Shown here piece after piece: positions 12,539-24,709 of a DNA stretch of 64,000 nucleotides (position 1 is the stretch's first letter; each line of letters begins with the position of its first letter). Both the position numbers and the translations under genes were made by a program. The notes beneath the pieces are model-generated. The model had not been told where the DNA came from. It did not search any database and worked only from the letters and a program-made list of their open reading frames with translations. The stretch comes from Lepidonotus clava (Eukaryota; Annelida; Polychaeta; Phyllodocida; Polynoidae): the NCBI GenBank assembly GCA_936440205.1, contig OW387140.1:21511659-21575658 (forward strand), in the 5' to 3' direction.

Positions 12539-12654
12539 CATCCCATAATTTTCCAACAATGCAACGGGTTGGATATAGACTGGTTACTGGCCCCCTTGCA
12601 GATATATGCCAGGGGGCCGGTAACGCCTATAATCAAATGCCCCGTTGCATTATA
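12539..12654. mobile_element. Palindromic MITE, CATCCCATAATTTTCC family, copy A
   Basis: Nearly identical to the left two thirds of the element at 17826-17954. The right arm keeps only the inner part of the inverted repeat (CCCCGTTGCATTAT) before diverging, so this copy is worn or truncated at its right end. It keeps the internal hairpin TTACTGGCCCCC / GGGGGCCGGTAA. Confidence 0.8.
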
Positions 12655-13292
12655 CACCAATGAAAAGCCAGAGGAGTTAGCTAATTTTTGATATAGCTTG
12701 TATAGAGAGGGGTCTAATAGTTTCTGAGAAAATGTGTGAAATATAACTATGGATGATTTTTCATTGTGCTGAGGGGGGAGTATGTCCCTCATGAAATATT
12801 AGCCCTGCAGGTGCTATTGCACCAGAAGCCCTTACCCCTGTGAGGGCTGACTTATTTTTGGCTCATGAGAACATCTGTATATAACTTTGGCACTAGAAAA
12901 TAAGTCAACTGACCCAGCAACGGGGTTGAGTCAGGAACGCAGCCCAGGTGAATACGGGTGTGACTCTACCAGTAGCACCTGTACCAGTACCTGTGACAGG
13001 TGCAGTGAGGCATGGCACCAGTGTCCACTGCTTGTACCTGTAATAAACTCAATGGGTAGTTTGGAACCTGGGACATTTGACAGTTCAGTCAATTCCCCGA
13101 ACCACTACAGTATAGAGTTCGCTGGTCAGGGAGAGTGATACTACATGAACTCAATCTGAGTACGTAGCCTATGTGTATAAAATCATAGGCCTATAAGTGG
13201 ATACAGAATGCATATTCAGACATATAGTTTTTATGGATTATTGTGTTTATCAGTTTATGGGACATAATATAAGCTCCTAAACCGGCTCGGTG
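12655..13292. other. Unassigned stretch with clustered CAGGTG/CACCTG E-boxes
   Basis: Four CAGGTG or CACCTG hexamers lie between about 12796 and 13002, within an irregular ACCTGTACCAGTACCTGTG-type patch. A plus-strand frame at 12887-13138 (83 codons, Ser/Cys-rich in its middle) overlaps them but resembles no family. It may be an exon or simply the repeat read as protein. Confidence 0.35.
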
Positions 13293-13411
13293 AGGAGGTT
13301 ATGCTATATAACCTCTGCACATGGTCTACACAATAACCTAGCCGCCCTACGGGCTCGGAGGTTGTTGGTGTAGGTGCAGAGAATGTAGAGCATAACCTCC
13401 TTCTCCACGGC
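13293..13411. repeat. Imperfect inverted repeat (GAGGAGGTTATGC arms)
   Basis: GAGGAGGTTATGCT at the left pairs with AGCATAACCTCCTT at the right. Inner words CTCTGCAC / GTGCAGAG and GTCTACACAATAACC / GGTTGTTGGTGTAG also pair. The unit is about 120 bp and is probably a small MITE related to the tandem motif near 11.8 kb. Confidence 0.55.
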
Positions 13412-15645
13412 AGTTTATCTTAGCCCCCACGGTTTAGCACATAACTTCTGCTGGAGGTTACCTGATGGAAAAAACTGTAGATTACGCCAAGAAACCAGAA
13501 ACCTACACCAAGAACAATAGACGCATAGGCCTGGAGTAGTATACAAATTCAATGCTGAGCACCTATCAAGTTATGATCTTTGTGAACACCTGTCTGGAGT
13601 CCAAGCCCTGCTAGAGATTCAATCCCAACAGCGTTATCTTGCATGTGCTCCCATGCGATGAAATTTAACCACCAGCCCGCCAGTAAGGACATTGTGTGGC
13701 ATATTGTGCTCTGCTTTATATATTCAATCAGAAAAAAAGCAAACCTGCCTTTCAGTGAATGGGCTGTACAACTACTGCGGCAGAAAGGTGGCAAGCAAGG
13801 TAATTCATTGAACAAAAGTAAATCGGAACAACATCTCTAGGTGTTCTCCGGGACCTACCTGAACCCCCACTTCCTTAGGGGGCCTTCCACCTGGATTGGA
13901 CCAATGTTTATATTGATTGATATTAGTGGGGGGCTTTTGATGGTGCCGATGATCGCTGTCTTACATTCAGGATGGAAATCGACTTAATGTGACATTTTGA
14001 AATTAAAGCTATGCACATTCAAACTAGACTAATTTTAATTCTACGAATGTTGTCTGAAAGAGTTAAAACATGTATCACAGGTAACTCTTTCTGTTTTCAC
14101 ACTTCAACATTGGTAGGCATAAAAATAGCTGCACGTGGAATAAAAGTAATGGCCAACAAACATCTACCGGAAGTTTTCTGTTGAAGAACAGGAAATGTGC
14201 TTTTCCTTTTTGACCATATTAAAGGGATTCCCCTGATATAATAGTATAGTAAGCGGATACCTAGCTGCTGACATTGCACCTTCAGGTCATGAAAAACATC
14301 GGTTGTCTGCTTGACGATAGTACGTCACTGCAATCAAAGATCCTTACAATTCAGCCATTTCAGGAGCGCAATAGTTCACTGTCACTCAAACAGATAACGT
14401 TTTACTTCATGAACTGGCACGTGTGACAGTCAGAAGTGTATTTCCCTTGCCACCCAATTCTAATGTTACTGTTGTCGTTGTCGATTGCATTTTTCATCAT
14501 AAAGCAATCCAGCTATGGGTGATAAAGTATCATAGAGGCGAGACAGGCATGTCGCAAGCTACGTTGAAGTCATTGTGTTTATGTTCCACAAGTTCTCATC
14601 TCAAGATTTTGTGAAAAGAATGACATCGCTAAGATTGACAATCTCGAGTGAGTTTAATGATGCAACATATATGTGGATTGGTCAACAAGACGACTCCTGA
14701 AGAGTTCATAATAATATCCTATATTATTGCGATTCTGAACAATACTTTACACTTTTTTTTATGAAAACCTTATGAATTTCAGTTTCATGGCAACCAAATA
14801 GATTGAAGATGTGTCCACAAAAGGCGATGACAAATCGATATGGTGCTTCATATTCCTTTTTGTATGGAGTTCTGTTTGCTTATCATTTATGCCCATGTAT
14901 TTCCCATTTGGCGATAAACCTACTTAACCATGCATCTATTATGGAAACGATATATCGGATGTTCCTGACTAGAACGATTAGCAGATCAACTTCCCAACTG
15001 CAGCCGTAGTCCAGACCACCCTCAAGAAGAGTGTCCTCTGTAACCTTGTCCCTCTATTAAAACTCATTACAGTTTCTTTGAATTGTGCCTCAAAGTACAT
15101 CGATTTAGTTAAACAGGCGCATAACCATAGCAACGTTTGCGGAGGCGGGCATAACACTATCTTCATAACCATTGCAGTGCTAGCTCTGTTCCGATATCCT
15201 GTAACATCAGATCAATGACAACTATTCTTTTTACATTCGCTAGGACCCTGCCAGCCCTCTCAGGGACTAGTATAGCCAGAGTGCATGGTCTGAAAAAGAT
15301 AATAGAAGGAGGAAATGCCTTACACAGAACTCCACATAGGCCCTAAAGAATATTTGGTTTCCTCTCTCCTATTGATATCTCACCCATAGGACCTTTGTTT
15401 CTTTGTAGTTTGGAGTACCTGCAGGCTACATCAAATTGCATTATGGGTCAAATGTCAATAAGTACGTTTCACACCCTCGTGCTTTTAGAATGTGATATTT
15501 CGGACAATGACGTTTTGCATTTTACATAGTTGTGATGTACATTTGGCTAGCATTACTGATTTAAAGTTTATACTTCAATTTAAGTGTACATCCATTCTAT
15601 TGCATTGCATTAAACAGATTAAAAGATTGCTTAACATTACCCTAA
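13412..15645. other. Noncoding DNA, nothing recognised
   Basis: AT-rich. Open frames are below 95 codons and carry no family signature. No repeat edges were found by eye. Confidence 0.5.
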
Positions 15646-16210
15646 TACCCCTTTCAGACTACTGCCAAGAATGCGCATCAAAGCATTTCAAAATTGCGTC
15701 AGTATGCTTCCTGGATCCTATCTGAAAGGAAAAGAATTCTAGAATGCGCATCAATATGCTTTAGAACCGTATTCTAGAATTCATATATATGGACCCGCAT
15801 TCTAGAAAATGATTTGGTTCAGTTCGCGTATACCCTTTACAGACTAGCCTCAAAATGCTGTTACAATGACAGCTCATAGAAGGTATAATGCACATTTTGG
15901 GGTTAGTCTGTAAAGGGTGAAGTACCCTTTACAGATGGGCCTCAGAATGCGCTCCTAATGACAGTTCAATACAGGCTGAATGCGATTTCTGAGCCCAGTC
16001 TGTAAGGGGTATAAGTCTTTGTGTGAAAGATACAGAAGCAAAGCAAACCGCAAATTTAGTATGTGAATCCATTACAAATTCTGCCATGGTGAACAGGCTG
16101 TAGGTGTAGGTGTGAATGTGTCATATTCTAGAATGCCCGTCACGTCAGAGCGGTTGACTTTGGTTCGCTTCCCTTCACTTTGCTTTGCCGTGAAGTGTGA
16201 AAGGGTACTA
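15646..16210. mobile_element. Nest of related palindromic MITEs (ACCCTTTACAGACT type)
   Basis: Two palindromes of about 90 bp lie side by side. One is at about 15830-15920 (TACCCTTTACAGACTAGCC pairing with GGTTAGTCTGTAAAGGGT). The other is at about 15921-16011 (GTACCCTTTACAGATGGGCC pairing with GCCCAGTCTGTAAGGGGTA). They sit inside a larger, looser pair whose ends are ACCCCTTTCAGACT (about 15648) and GTGTGAAAGGGTACTA (about 16210). The word TTCTAGAATGCG and variants recurs four times. The layout indicates repeated insertion or duplication of one MITE family into itself. Confidence 0.7.
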
Positions 16211-17825
16211 ATAATATACTCTATATCGATATCTGGTTCGTTCTAGATGCAAAAATGCGTTTTTCTTTCATAATGGACAGGTCCTGGGAAAAAGAAGCTA
16301 CGTGCACTATGGAAAATTGCTGTCCATGCGTTCCCTTTTAAAAAGCTACACTTACAGCCTTCTCTGAGAAAAAAAAGAATTATCCAGAGAATTAAAACTA
16401 CACTCAAAGCAGGTTAATAAAGGAATCATATGTTTTGTCTGTCTTTATGTAGGTTCTCTGGGGTAATGTCCACCACGTCAGCACGGATAAGACGCTGATT
16501 CGATTAACCTAATCCTCCACTGCCAACGTCTATGTGCCTCGAAATCAATGAAGCCCCAGTGGATCCCCAGCTGCGTTAATGGTCATTTGATTGCCTTCTC
16601 CTCAGTGGCTGGCACTATTTGTCCACGGATTCAGCCTCATTTTAACAAATACAATCTGCCAAATGTACCACATCTCAAACTACAACCCCCTCGTGTTTGT
16701 AGTCCTTTCTTATCTGCAATCAATACGTCCTTTATTTCACTCACAGCCGGATTATGTTCAAACACTGACATGATCCCGATCTCTAACGGTTTATGTTCCA
16801 TCTTTTCAAAAAGGCATGAATCATGCCAGGTTAGGTTTCTCCTTAAAATACTAACACTACGCCTATTTTTTTGGAGGAAAACAAAGAAAAATGTTTACTT
16901 TCCTAAAAAGCGATATCACTTGAGGGTATGTGTCATTGTTTTAGCGCTTGTTGTTGCCTTTGACCTGCCGACCGACCGGACCACCGCACGCAGAGAGGGG
17001 GAAACTCTCCGCAGGGGACTGGGGCGCTTTTAGTACCAAAGGGAGTCGGCACATGAAAGACTAAAGTCCCCCCCAGGGTGGAGGCGGAAGGGGTTTCATT
17101 GGAAATAAGAAACTCTTACAGTAGACATTGTGAACAAACAGCTGGAAGGACAACTTTCAACCTTCTTTCTTCAAAGAATAGTTCATAGGTCGCTGCTTGT
17201 TTTGTTGCTAGACGCCCCCTTTTTAATAGCTATGGGGGCATATCAAGAGCTGACAAAAATTAGTGTTAATTCTAGTGAAATTCCCGATTCGTTATTGTTA
17301 TTAATCATCTCTAAAATGTTATTCAGACACTTAAATGGGGAACAATGTCAAGGATACTGATACCAATAATCAGCAATATATCCCTATTTGATATTGCATT
17401 TTACTAAGGTCTTCTCGTTCATGAAAATATCCGTTGTTAACAAACCACATTTCAATTTCTAACATGATTATGGTCAATTTGCAAAGAAGTAGTGCGGGCT
17501 TGTGCGGATATCCATTTGGTCAATAGAGTCAACATTCTGAAACCGATAGAGAATGAGGAGTGACCTTAGACAGTAGGCCTATAAAGTAGACCATACATCT
17601 TTAGTTGGTTGGCTCACCGAATCCATATGGCAACCATGCAGGTCGTCCCAGCCCCAGACCACTTTACACCTACTGCCAGGTTAATCAATTGTGGTAATTA
17701 TGCTGTTTATGGCTTTAGAGTTGCAACATGAATCAAACTCCTGTACTGGAAGACCAACAAGTAGAACGTCTATGTGCAGACTGGATGAGGAAGAGATACA
17801 CACACTTTTGGCCATGGAACGATAC
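16211..17825. other. Unassigned stretch with a 161-codon open frame
   Basis: A plus-strand frame at 16548-17033 is open for 161 codons with an ATG start, long for this AT-rich background. Its last 30 codons lie in a GC-richer patch (about 16940-17095) rich in Arg codons. I recognise no domain, signal peptide or conserved motif, and no splice context supports it. It is recorded as a possible chance frame or unknown exon. Confidence 0.3.
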
Positions 17826-17954
17826 CATCCCATAATTTTCCAACAATGCAACGGGTTGGATATAGACTGGTTACTGGCCCCCCTTGCAGATATATGCCAG
17901 GGGGCCGGTAACGCCTATATCTGCCCCATTGCATTGTTGGAAAATTATGGGATG
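17826..17954. mobile_element. Palindromic MITE, CATCCCATAATTTTCC family, copy B (complete)
   Basis: The left arm begins CATCCCATAATTTTCCAACA, and the right arm is its reverse complement for about 27 bases without a visible mismatch. Between them is a second perfect-looking hairpin, GGTTACTGGCCCCC / GGGGGCCGGTAACG. The whole 129-bp unit is thus a palindrome around an inner palindrome. The near-perfect arms suggest a recent copy. The frame running through it is not a gene. Confidence 0.88.
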
Positions 17955-18496
17955 TTGCATCTAACTTATATTACAGCAGAAGATGATACCGAAAGACTAT
18001 GGTTTAGTTTTTGTTTGGGGGTTACTTTCGTAACCCTTAACCTGAATTGGGCAAGGGGAGCCTATGGGAGTAAGGAGAGTCTCGAGCAGAGTTGGGCGCT
18101 GGACTCTCAGGGCAGTTTGAAAGAGTGGGGGAGGGAGTGATTCATAAAAGTTCGATAGGTTACTGAATTGCTTTTGAGATATCACTATCCCTGCATCTAC
18201 TTTCTGGCCTGTCCTGGGTGTTCCTAACCCCCATCACGTTTCGTCCCAAGTAGAGAATAACCAATGTTTGCCTTCATGGCATTAATACTTCGAGGCAATA
18301 TTACTTCGAATCATCTTGTTACAATTAAATTGAATCATCATGTTGTGATGGTCAAGCAATTTGGGGGTCCACTGCCGCCTTGTTAATGCGCCAAGGCAAA
18401 AGAGCGCATGAAGAACGAGAATAAGGGGAGGGGGGTTCTAGAGGTTTTGGATGAAAGGGTAATGTGGCAAGGCCAATATTCATATGATAACATTTA
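17955..18496. other. Noncoding spacer, nothing recognised
   Basis: No gene, RNA or repeat boundary was seen. Confidence 0.5.
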
Positions 18497-18831
18497 CTAT
18501 TTTCTACCTAAATATAATATTTATTAATCAAATATATCAAATGGTTTATAAATGAAAATACTACAAGTGAACTTATAATTACTTTCAATTTCCTATTTTT
18601 TTTCATACCAATACTTTACATGAGTTATGTCATAGAATTGAAAAATGCACAAAACAGAAAAACAGAAAATTGAAACCAGTCTATATATATATGCAAATGA
18701 ACATACGTGATTGATAGGCATCACTCTACCAGCAAGGTCATTTTAAGTTCTGTTGTAGTTATTTCATTTTTATTGCATTTGATATATTTGATTAATATAT
18801 CTATGTAGAAAATAGAAAATAGAAAATAGAA
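18497..18831. mobile_element. AT-rich palindromic MITE, about 320 bp
   Basis: The left arm CTATTTTCTACCTAAATATA through TTAATCAAATATATCAAATG (18497-18543) is repeated as its reverse complement at 18776-18815. The right edge continues into a short AAAATAG triplication to 18831. The interior is AT-rich and noncoding. Confidence 0.6.
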
Positions 18832-20050
18832 TATGTAATTATATGGATTTGGACTTGCAACAATACCCCTTCATCGTTTTGCCTCGTGCATGAGGGTTGG
18901 CTGTTTAGTACCTTTATGGAGAGACAAATGGGAAGGGAGAATGAGAGGGTGGAGTGGGCGCTGTATATGGGACTGCTACTGTGTGACTAGGTCACTGATA
19001 GGGGAAACATATTTGGGGTCTTCACCGATCTTGGTAGTGTGTTGGCTTTGTGCCCAACATCTTGTTCCCTGCACCTGTCCAGTGGTTCGTGCTAATCTCA
19101 TGCTATACAATTATTTTAGTCTGACTGTTCTTCTAGCCAGAATTTGTCTAAGCTCAAATGCGATGCTAATCAGCTTAACTGTACTGTATGTCACTCATGG
19201 CATGTCACTCATGGCTCATACTAAGCTATCTCTATATTGTCTAAGTTCTCAAGAGGCCTTTATGACATATTGAGTACCAAGTAGGAACTGTTTATTTCAT
19301 CCAGAAATTCGTATATATACCTTACAACTTAAACTGCCAGCTTAACAGTTTTGAATCTCTTACCCACCTGCTCCCAAGCAGCTTGGATCTCCTAATTTAA
19401 GTTTTTCTAGAATAGATCTATGTAGGGGATGTCAAATCAATATAATATGTTAATTGTGTCCAAAGATAACTACCCATTTCTTATTCATTGACAATACTTT
19501 CCTCCTATCATTGACTACTCTACTCTGGTAGAGATTCTAGTACAAGGGTTAATACCAAATAGGTTGTCAAGTTATCAAAGATAAGAGGAATCTTACTGAT
19601 ACTTGCCTGGTCAATGTATGTAAAGACAGTATCTACATAGCTTTAGCCAAATGAAATCACTTTTCTGTCTGAACCTTTCTGCTTACCGATGGGTTAAAGC
19701 CAGCTACTCAAGAGTAGTTCAGCTAATATGCAACTGTGGTAGAAAAACTTGTTCTTCACTTAGCATTAGTGAGTTAACAAATAGTTCAACTAATCCAAAA
19801 CTGCATTTTGAACTAGATCATAGAATCTGTTATTCTGGACATTGATGAATATGTAGCTTATACTAACGTAAACCACTCTCACTCAGATTTCCTTTGTTCT
19901 AGCAGTGCATTCTCAGGTGATAATGCACTGCTACTGTGATAATGCACTGGTGGCCTCAGAAAATGCTCTGGTGCTCTCAAATAATGCACAGTTGCTGATT
20001 TGTTGTTCAAATATACTGCCAAGAACACCCAATTTTGAATTTATGTGCAC
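18832..20050. other. Noncoding stretch with small repeats
   Basis: About 30 bases near 19272-19302 (GAGTACCAAGTAGGAACTGT) match the outer edge of the inverted pair at 4153-6202. At 19903-19998 a degenerate tandem of TAATGCACTG(G/C)T-like units recurs about four times. No coding exon is recognised. Confidence 0.45.
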
Positions 20051-20117
20051 AGCCCAGGATTGAACCATAGACCTTTGCATTCATAGTGCCACAGGCTAAC
20101 CACTACCCTACTGGGGC
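20051..20117 (-). mobile_element. tRNA-derived SINE head, family 1, copy B
   Basis: On the minus strand it starts GCCCCAGTAGGGTAGTGGTT (box A) and carries a box-B-like GGTTCAATCCTGGGC 45-50 bases later. The acceptor-like ends GCCC / GGGC pair. It aligns with 11975-12042 over its whole length. The anticodon arm is irregular, so a functional tRNA is unlikely. The SINE body probably follows toward lower coordinates, but its end is not visible. Confidence 0.6.
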
Positions 20118-20875
20118 AGCTGTTAGAAGTTTGGTCAGTCTTAATTTTTACCAATTGTTGGTTACACTAGTCTGTTCTGACCAAAATGCACCCTTTCATT
20201 GAGATTTGGTGATTAGTGGAGCGGGATGTAACTACAGTCTATGACTGGACACTCAGTAGGCAATCAACATCCCTTCCATCCCTCCCCTCTCCTCCTCCCC
20301 TCCCCCTCTGCTGGTAAGGAGCTTCACTCAGCACATTGACACCTCAGCTACTAGAGTGATTACAGGTTATTATTTCTAGCGGAGAGGGTGATTCATGGCA
20401 GAGTGGAGGAGCACCAGTCAAAGCACAGGTGGGAGCTCTTGATGGGGGGATCCCAATGTTGTATGTCAAATTTAAGAAATGCTAATGTCACATGTCATTT
20501 TCCTATGTTGCATGTGGAATTTAAAAAATGCTTATGCCCCTTTGCACATTATTTATTAAGCCTAAGTCGTTGTCACTAGGGTATGTGTAGCTCTGTCAAA
20601 AAATGCCCATTTTGTACTTAGGGGTCTATGGCCATCCACTAGGGTCATACAGAGACAAAATGAACTTTTATATCAATGATCATGAATTAAGTAGTGAATC
20701 CAGAAGTTCATAAGGTATCAATGGGCCTGAGATACTTTTGTGGTTTATGTCAGAAAATGGGCTCATAGAAGTGCATTGGGTGGAATATTGCAGTCACCCT
20801 ACAGGCTCGTGCATTATTACCACCCTTTGCACTACTACTAATCCATTATCCTACACATAACACCTTGTGTCCTGA
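20118..20875. other. Noncoding stretch, nothing recognised
   Basis: Contains a pyrimidine-rich tract at about 20270-20315 (CCCTCC words). No gene is recognised. Confidence 0.5.
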
Positions 20876-21086
20876 AGGCCGTATTCCACATACCGATTTT
20901 GATGCTGCAGATTTTGTATTTGGCTGATTTTCTCAAAGAATATGACATGAGTCCTTACATATTATATATCATTTAAAAGAGACTTGTTAGACCTTTCTTT
21001 TGAAGTATGACATATCTATATTTTACCGTTATTCCCACTGCTGATTTTCAAAATCGGCAGCAAAATCAGTATGTGGAATACAGTCT
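20876..21086. mobile_element. Palindromic MITE, about 210 bp (GTATTCCACATAC ends)
   Basis: The left end AAGGCCGTATTCCACATACC with GATTTTG pairs with the right end CAAAATCAGTATGTGGAATA CAGTCTTT. The centre is AT-rich and there is no coding capacity. A possible single-ended relative is at about 10250-10320. Confidence 0.75.
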
Positions 21087-21611
21087 TTACTTAGCTTATT
21101 TAATGAGCTGCCCCAGCCCCACCCCCATTTTGACCAACGAGGCCATGGACTAAACTACAAACCTAAGCCTGTTTGTGCTATCTTGTAATTGTATTGCAAT
21201 GAGGCAGAGGCCTCAGGCATGTAGATCATAGAGGTGTTCTTTTATATTGAATAAATGTTTAGTTTATCATTTTAATCGAAGTTGCATTTGGCTAAGTTAT
21301 AGGAAAGACTTATTTCATAGAACAGGTCAGGTGAAAGGGAAGGTCACGGAATGTTGTCAGCACTGATATTAGATGATACTAAAACAAATAAAAGGCTATC
21401 ATATCATAACAAAGTAATGTAGGTATAACGATAGTATTGGAAGGGAGCTGGGACTGCTACCTCTGTTTCCCCTTTCCCCACCTAGTATATTCACATCACA
21501 GACACAATTCTCGATATACATGGGTCAATGAGATCCAAATGAATATTTCTCTCGCTTAATCCTTTAAGTTTGTCTACAGGAATATAAACATAGCTAAAAG
21601 GATAATTAGGC
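21087..21611. other. Noncoding stretch, nothing recognised
   Basis: No gene, RNA or repeat boundary was seen. Confidence 0.5.
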
Positions 21612-21905
21612 TGGGGTGAGCTGGCTGCTGCCCCCCCTCTACAATTCTCCCAGTGGCAACAACTGGGTTATCAAAGGTCTCTAGTAGACCACCGGCTGTT
21701 GTGTGTAGGGCCCTGCCTATGGGACCCTGCACATTAAAGAACACCTGCCTCGGTAAAAGTGTAGGGGTAAGGTCTCTATCCTCTCATAGATTCGATCATT
21801 CCATAGATATGATCATCAAAGACAGGATTGTCACAATCATGTTCTCGCCGTGATATAACCTTAGATGTTGATACGGCGTAAAACCCCAATAACCAACCAA
21901 CCAAC
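21612..21905 (+). mobile_element. SINE with CGGCGTAAAACCCC tail and (AACC)n end, copy A
   Basis: The body shares CACCTGCCTCGGTAAAAGTG and the preceding CTATGGGA...AAAGAAC region with the minus-strand copy at 38474-38770. It ends GGCGTAAAACCCCAATAACC followed by a short AACC repeat, the sort of 3' tail SINEs borrow from a partner LINE. The 5' tRNA-like head seen in the other copy is missing here, so this copy is probably 5' truncated. Similar tails are familiar from SINEs of molluscs and other marine invertebrates (recollection, not a search). Confidence 0.7.
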
Positions 21906-22431
21906 TAAAAGGATAATTATATATTCTAAAAGTTACAATCTAGTTGCCATGTAAATTAGTCAGATTACATTGATTTTTCCTTGCCGTTCCAACGTTTCTA
22001 AGATATATGTAACATGGTAAAGGGACAAAAAAAAAAGGTCTTGCAAGGCACTGTTAACAGATACCATTAGGATTATCTAGAGTTTGTGAACTCTTAGCCC
22101 CTTTATCCCAATAAGGCTGTATTATATAGCTACATGCACCACATGGGCGAGGCACATAAAAAGAGCCATTTTACAAGGTTACATGTTGGTTGGGAAACAA
22201 TTATATGACATTAAGACTGAAGTGATGTATCGTAATTTTACTTAAGTTCTAACGGCTTTCCCATCATTAGTTTTTACAGTCTGTCACAATTAGTTCGTGG
22301 ACTGCCCTTTGTACAATGAAGGCCATTAAGGCCAATTTAGGCCAGAAGACGCCACACTCGAAAAAAAATCTCTTAATTTTATTATTTATGGAATGAGTAA
22401 GAGAAGATGCTGTTCTACAACTTAAAAAGTT
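21906..22431. other. Noncoding stretch, nothing recognised
   Basis: AT-rich, no gene recognised. Confidence 0.5.
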
Positions 22432-22619
22432 AATTTACAGCCAGACGTTTGCTGGCAACAAAGTTTCTAGGAAACATTGCTGTACAGTTACAGCACATGA
22501 GGTACCGCAGATGTCTTACAGCAAAGAGTGCTGTAAATAATATACAGCGAACTAGATGATGTATTTGTGTAGCTGGAGTTTGCTGGAAACTTTGTTGCCA
22601 ACACTGTTTGCTGTAAATC
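22432..22619. mobile_element. Palindromic MITE, about 188 bp (AATTTACAGC ends)
   Basis: The left AATTTACAGCCAGACGTTTG through GGCAACAAAGTTTC pairs with the right GAAACTTTGTTGCCAACACT through TTGCTGTAAAT. The arms are about 40 bp with a few mismatches. CTGTA/TACAG words recur in the centre. No coding capacity. Confidence 0.75.
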
Positions 22620-24709
22620 AACAGTGTGAAGTTATTTTACATCAGATTCACATCAAACTCCTTTCTTATATCTGACAAAGTATTGGGGAAAGGTTTTCCC
22701 AACCACAAAATCATGAATGGGCCTAAAGGATTCTGTGATGTTGCTGTACTAGCTGTATTAGCAAATATATGTAACTAAAAGTCACCATCATACGGTTTGG
22801 ATATTTATTATTTGATATACTAGATTACTTAATGTATGTGTACATCACGTTTTAGCGCAATAAAAGTAATGCACCTGGTACTGTTAAAACAGTTTAAAGC
22901 GGACACAGTGTTAATGTTTCTAACTTTACAGACAACCACTCTTTCTGGTCGTTACTGTAATGTATAGGAGAATTTACTGTAGATGTAAAAAAAAATGACT
23001 GTGTGTTTACATAACTACAGTACCCATTTTGTATGAAGTTTATTGTCAAGGCTCGAACAGAAAAGGGTAGTCTACACGTAAGTTGCTGCTAATCTATCCT
23101 AATATCTAGTATTGTATGTGGAAGAATTTCAGATACAATTTCCCCGAGATTGTTATGGTTTGCCTTAGTACTAAATGCAATAAAATATAGTTATTTCATC
23201 GTGGGAAATACAAGATAGAAATTCTGAGTATCTGAATGTTAATTCTTTGCCATGGTTACAAATGAAAGAATTTTGTAATAGAAGAGATGTTACAATATTT
23301 TAGTGAATTGAAGAGAATATTTCTGGTAAATTCTGTAGATTATGTCTTTTCAGTAAGCACTGCAATGCTTGTGAAACAAAGATATCTATCGAAAGATTTT
23401 TGCACTTTCTGTTTGTTATAAATCCACTTAATTGTATGTCTGAATAACTGAAAATTGAGAATAAATTTATGCAATTAGGAGATTTCTAACATTGATTTTG
23501 TGAAATAAGGAGCGTACGCGTCGAACGATGATTTCTCAGCTTCTAGAAGTTTGCACTGTTTGAAAGCTATGATCTTCTACTTCAGGATTTTATTTTACAT
23601 CGGATCCTTAGGAAAAGTTGGTTGAAGGGGCCAAACACTTTTCCTCTCTGACATATTTCGGGCAGGATTGATGCATACAATAAATAAATGCAATTTCTTA
23701 CACTGTGAAGGGGTGCGACATTCGCCGGAAATTATACTCTTCACAGTGCCATATTAAGTACAACACAAATACAACGAAATATATATGCATGTATCTCTAG
23801 GTATGTAACTTTTATTCTGCAACTTTTATTCTGTCCTCCGATCAGTGTCATGCTGGGCTGTTAGATGTCATCAGGGTTAACCAGATGCAGTTAATATAGT
23901 CTGTGAGGGGGCATCTCCCTTTTAGCCCAAAATAACACTGCCCGAGTATGAATCTATTTACTTTACACCAATCAATCGACACTTGTTTGCTATGTAATCA
24001 TCTCGCCTGATTTTGGGAAAGTTCCCAAATATTTATCAACAAATTCTTACTGTTGAGAGAACGATGTTATTCAGAACGATGGCACTTGAGGCCTGTTTGT
24101 CGATTTGTATGTCAATCCTTCATGGGCCATTGCATTTTGTTTGTGGAATAGGCGATGAGAATCATGTAGATCATGTTTGGGACGGGAATATGATTCACGT
24201 GGAGGGAATGAGGCATGGATGGGGTCATGATGTAGTTTGGATTTACGCATATCTAAACAAGCTAAGCGTTCACTAGTATTTGACTAGAGGCGCTGTTGAA
24301 CGTTCATTTGTGACCCCCGGCAAAGTTAATGTGTACAAAATCAATTTTTAATTGTCCACGGTTATGGCTACCGAAATAAGTTTTATTCGGTCGTTGGTTT
24401 GGGCGAAATGTCTTTGCATACTTTGAAATGCCCATTAAATGGGATTACACATAGCAAGTACCTTATCCACAAAAAGGTTTTCCATCACTCTCTACCATGA
24501 TGTAACAAAAAACTGCAAAGGAACCCCATATTTACTCAGTCTATAGGTCTGCCATTTGACAACCATCATGAACTTATTGAGAAGATGAGACAAGAGAAAG
24601 GGAATGAAGCCGGTAATGTGTGGACAATGATCACGAGGAAAAGCTAGATGAATATGCACATGGAATTGCGTTGCTTTAATTGATGTTTAAAGTGTTACAT
24701 CCGAAATGT
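22620..24709. other. Noncoding DNA, nothing recognised
   Basis: AT-rich. A plus-strand frame of 87 codons at 24013-24276 shows no family signature. Confidence 0.45.

Noticed and set aside
17691-18140. 149-codon plus-strand open frame
   Set aside because: It runs straight through the palindromic MITE at 17826-17954 and shows no family outside it.
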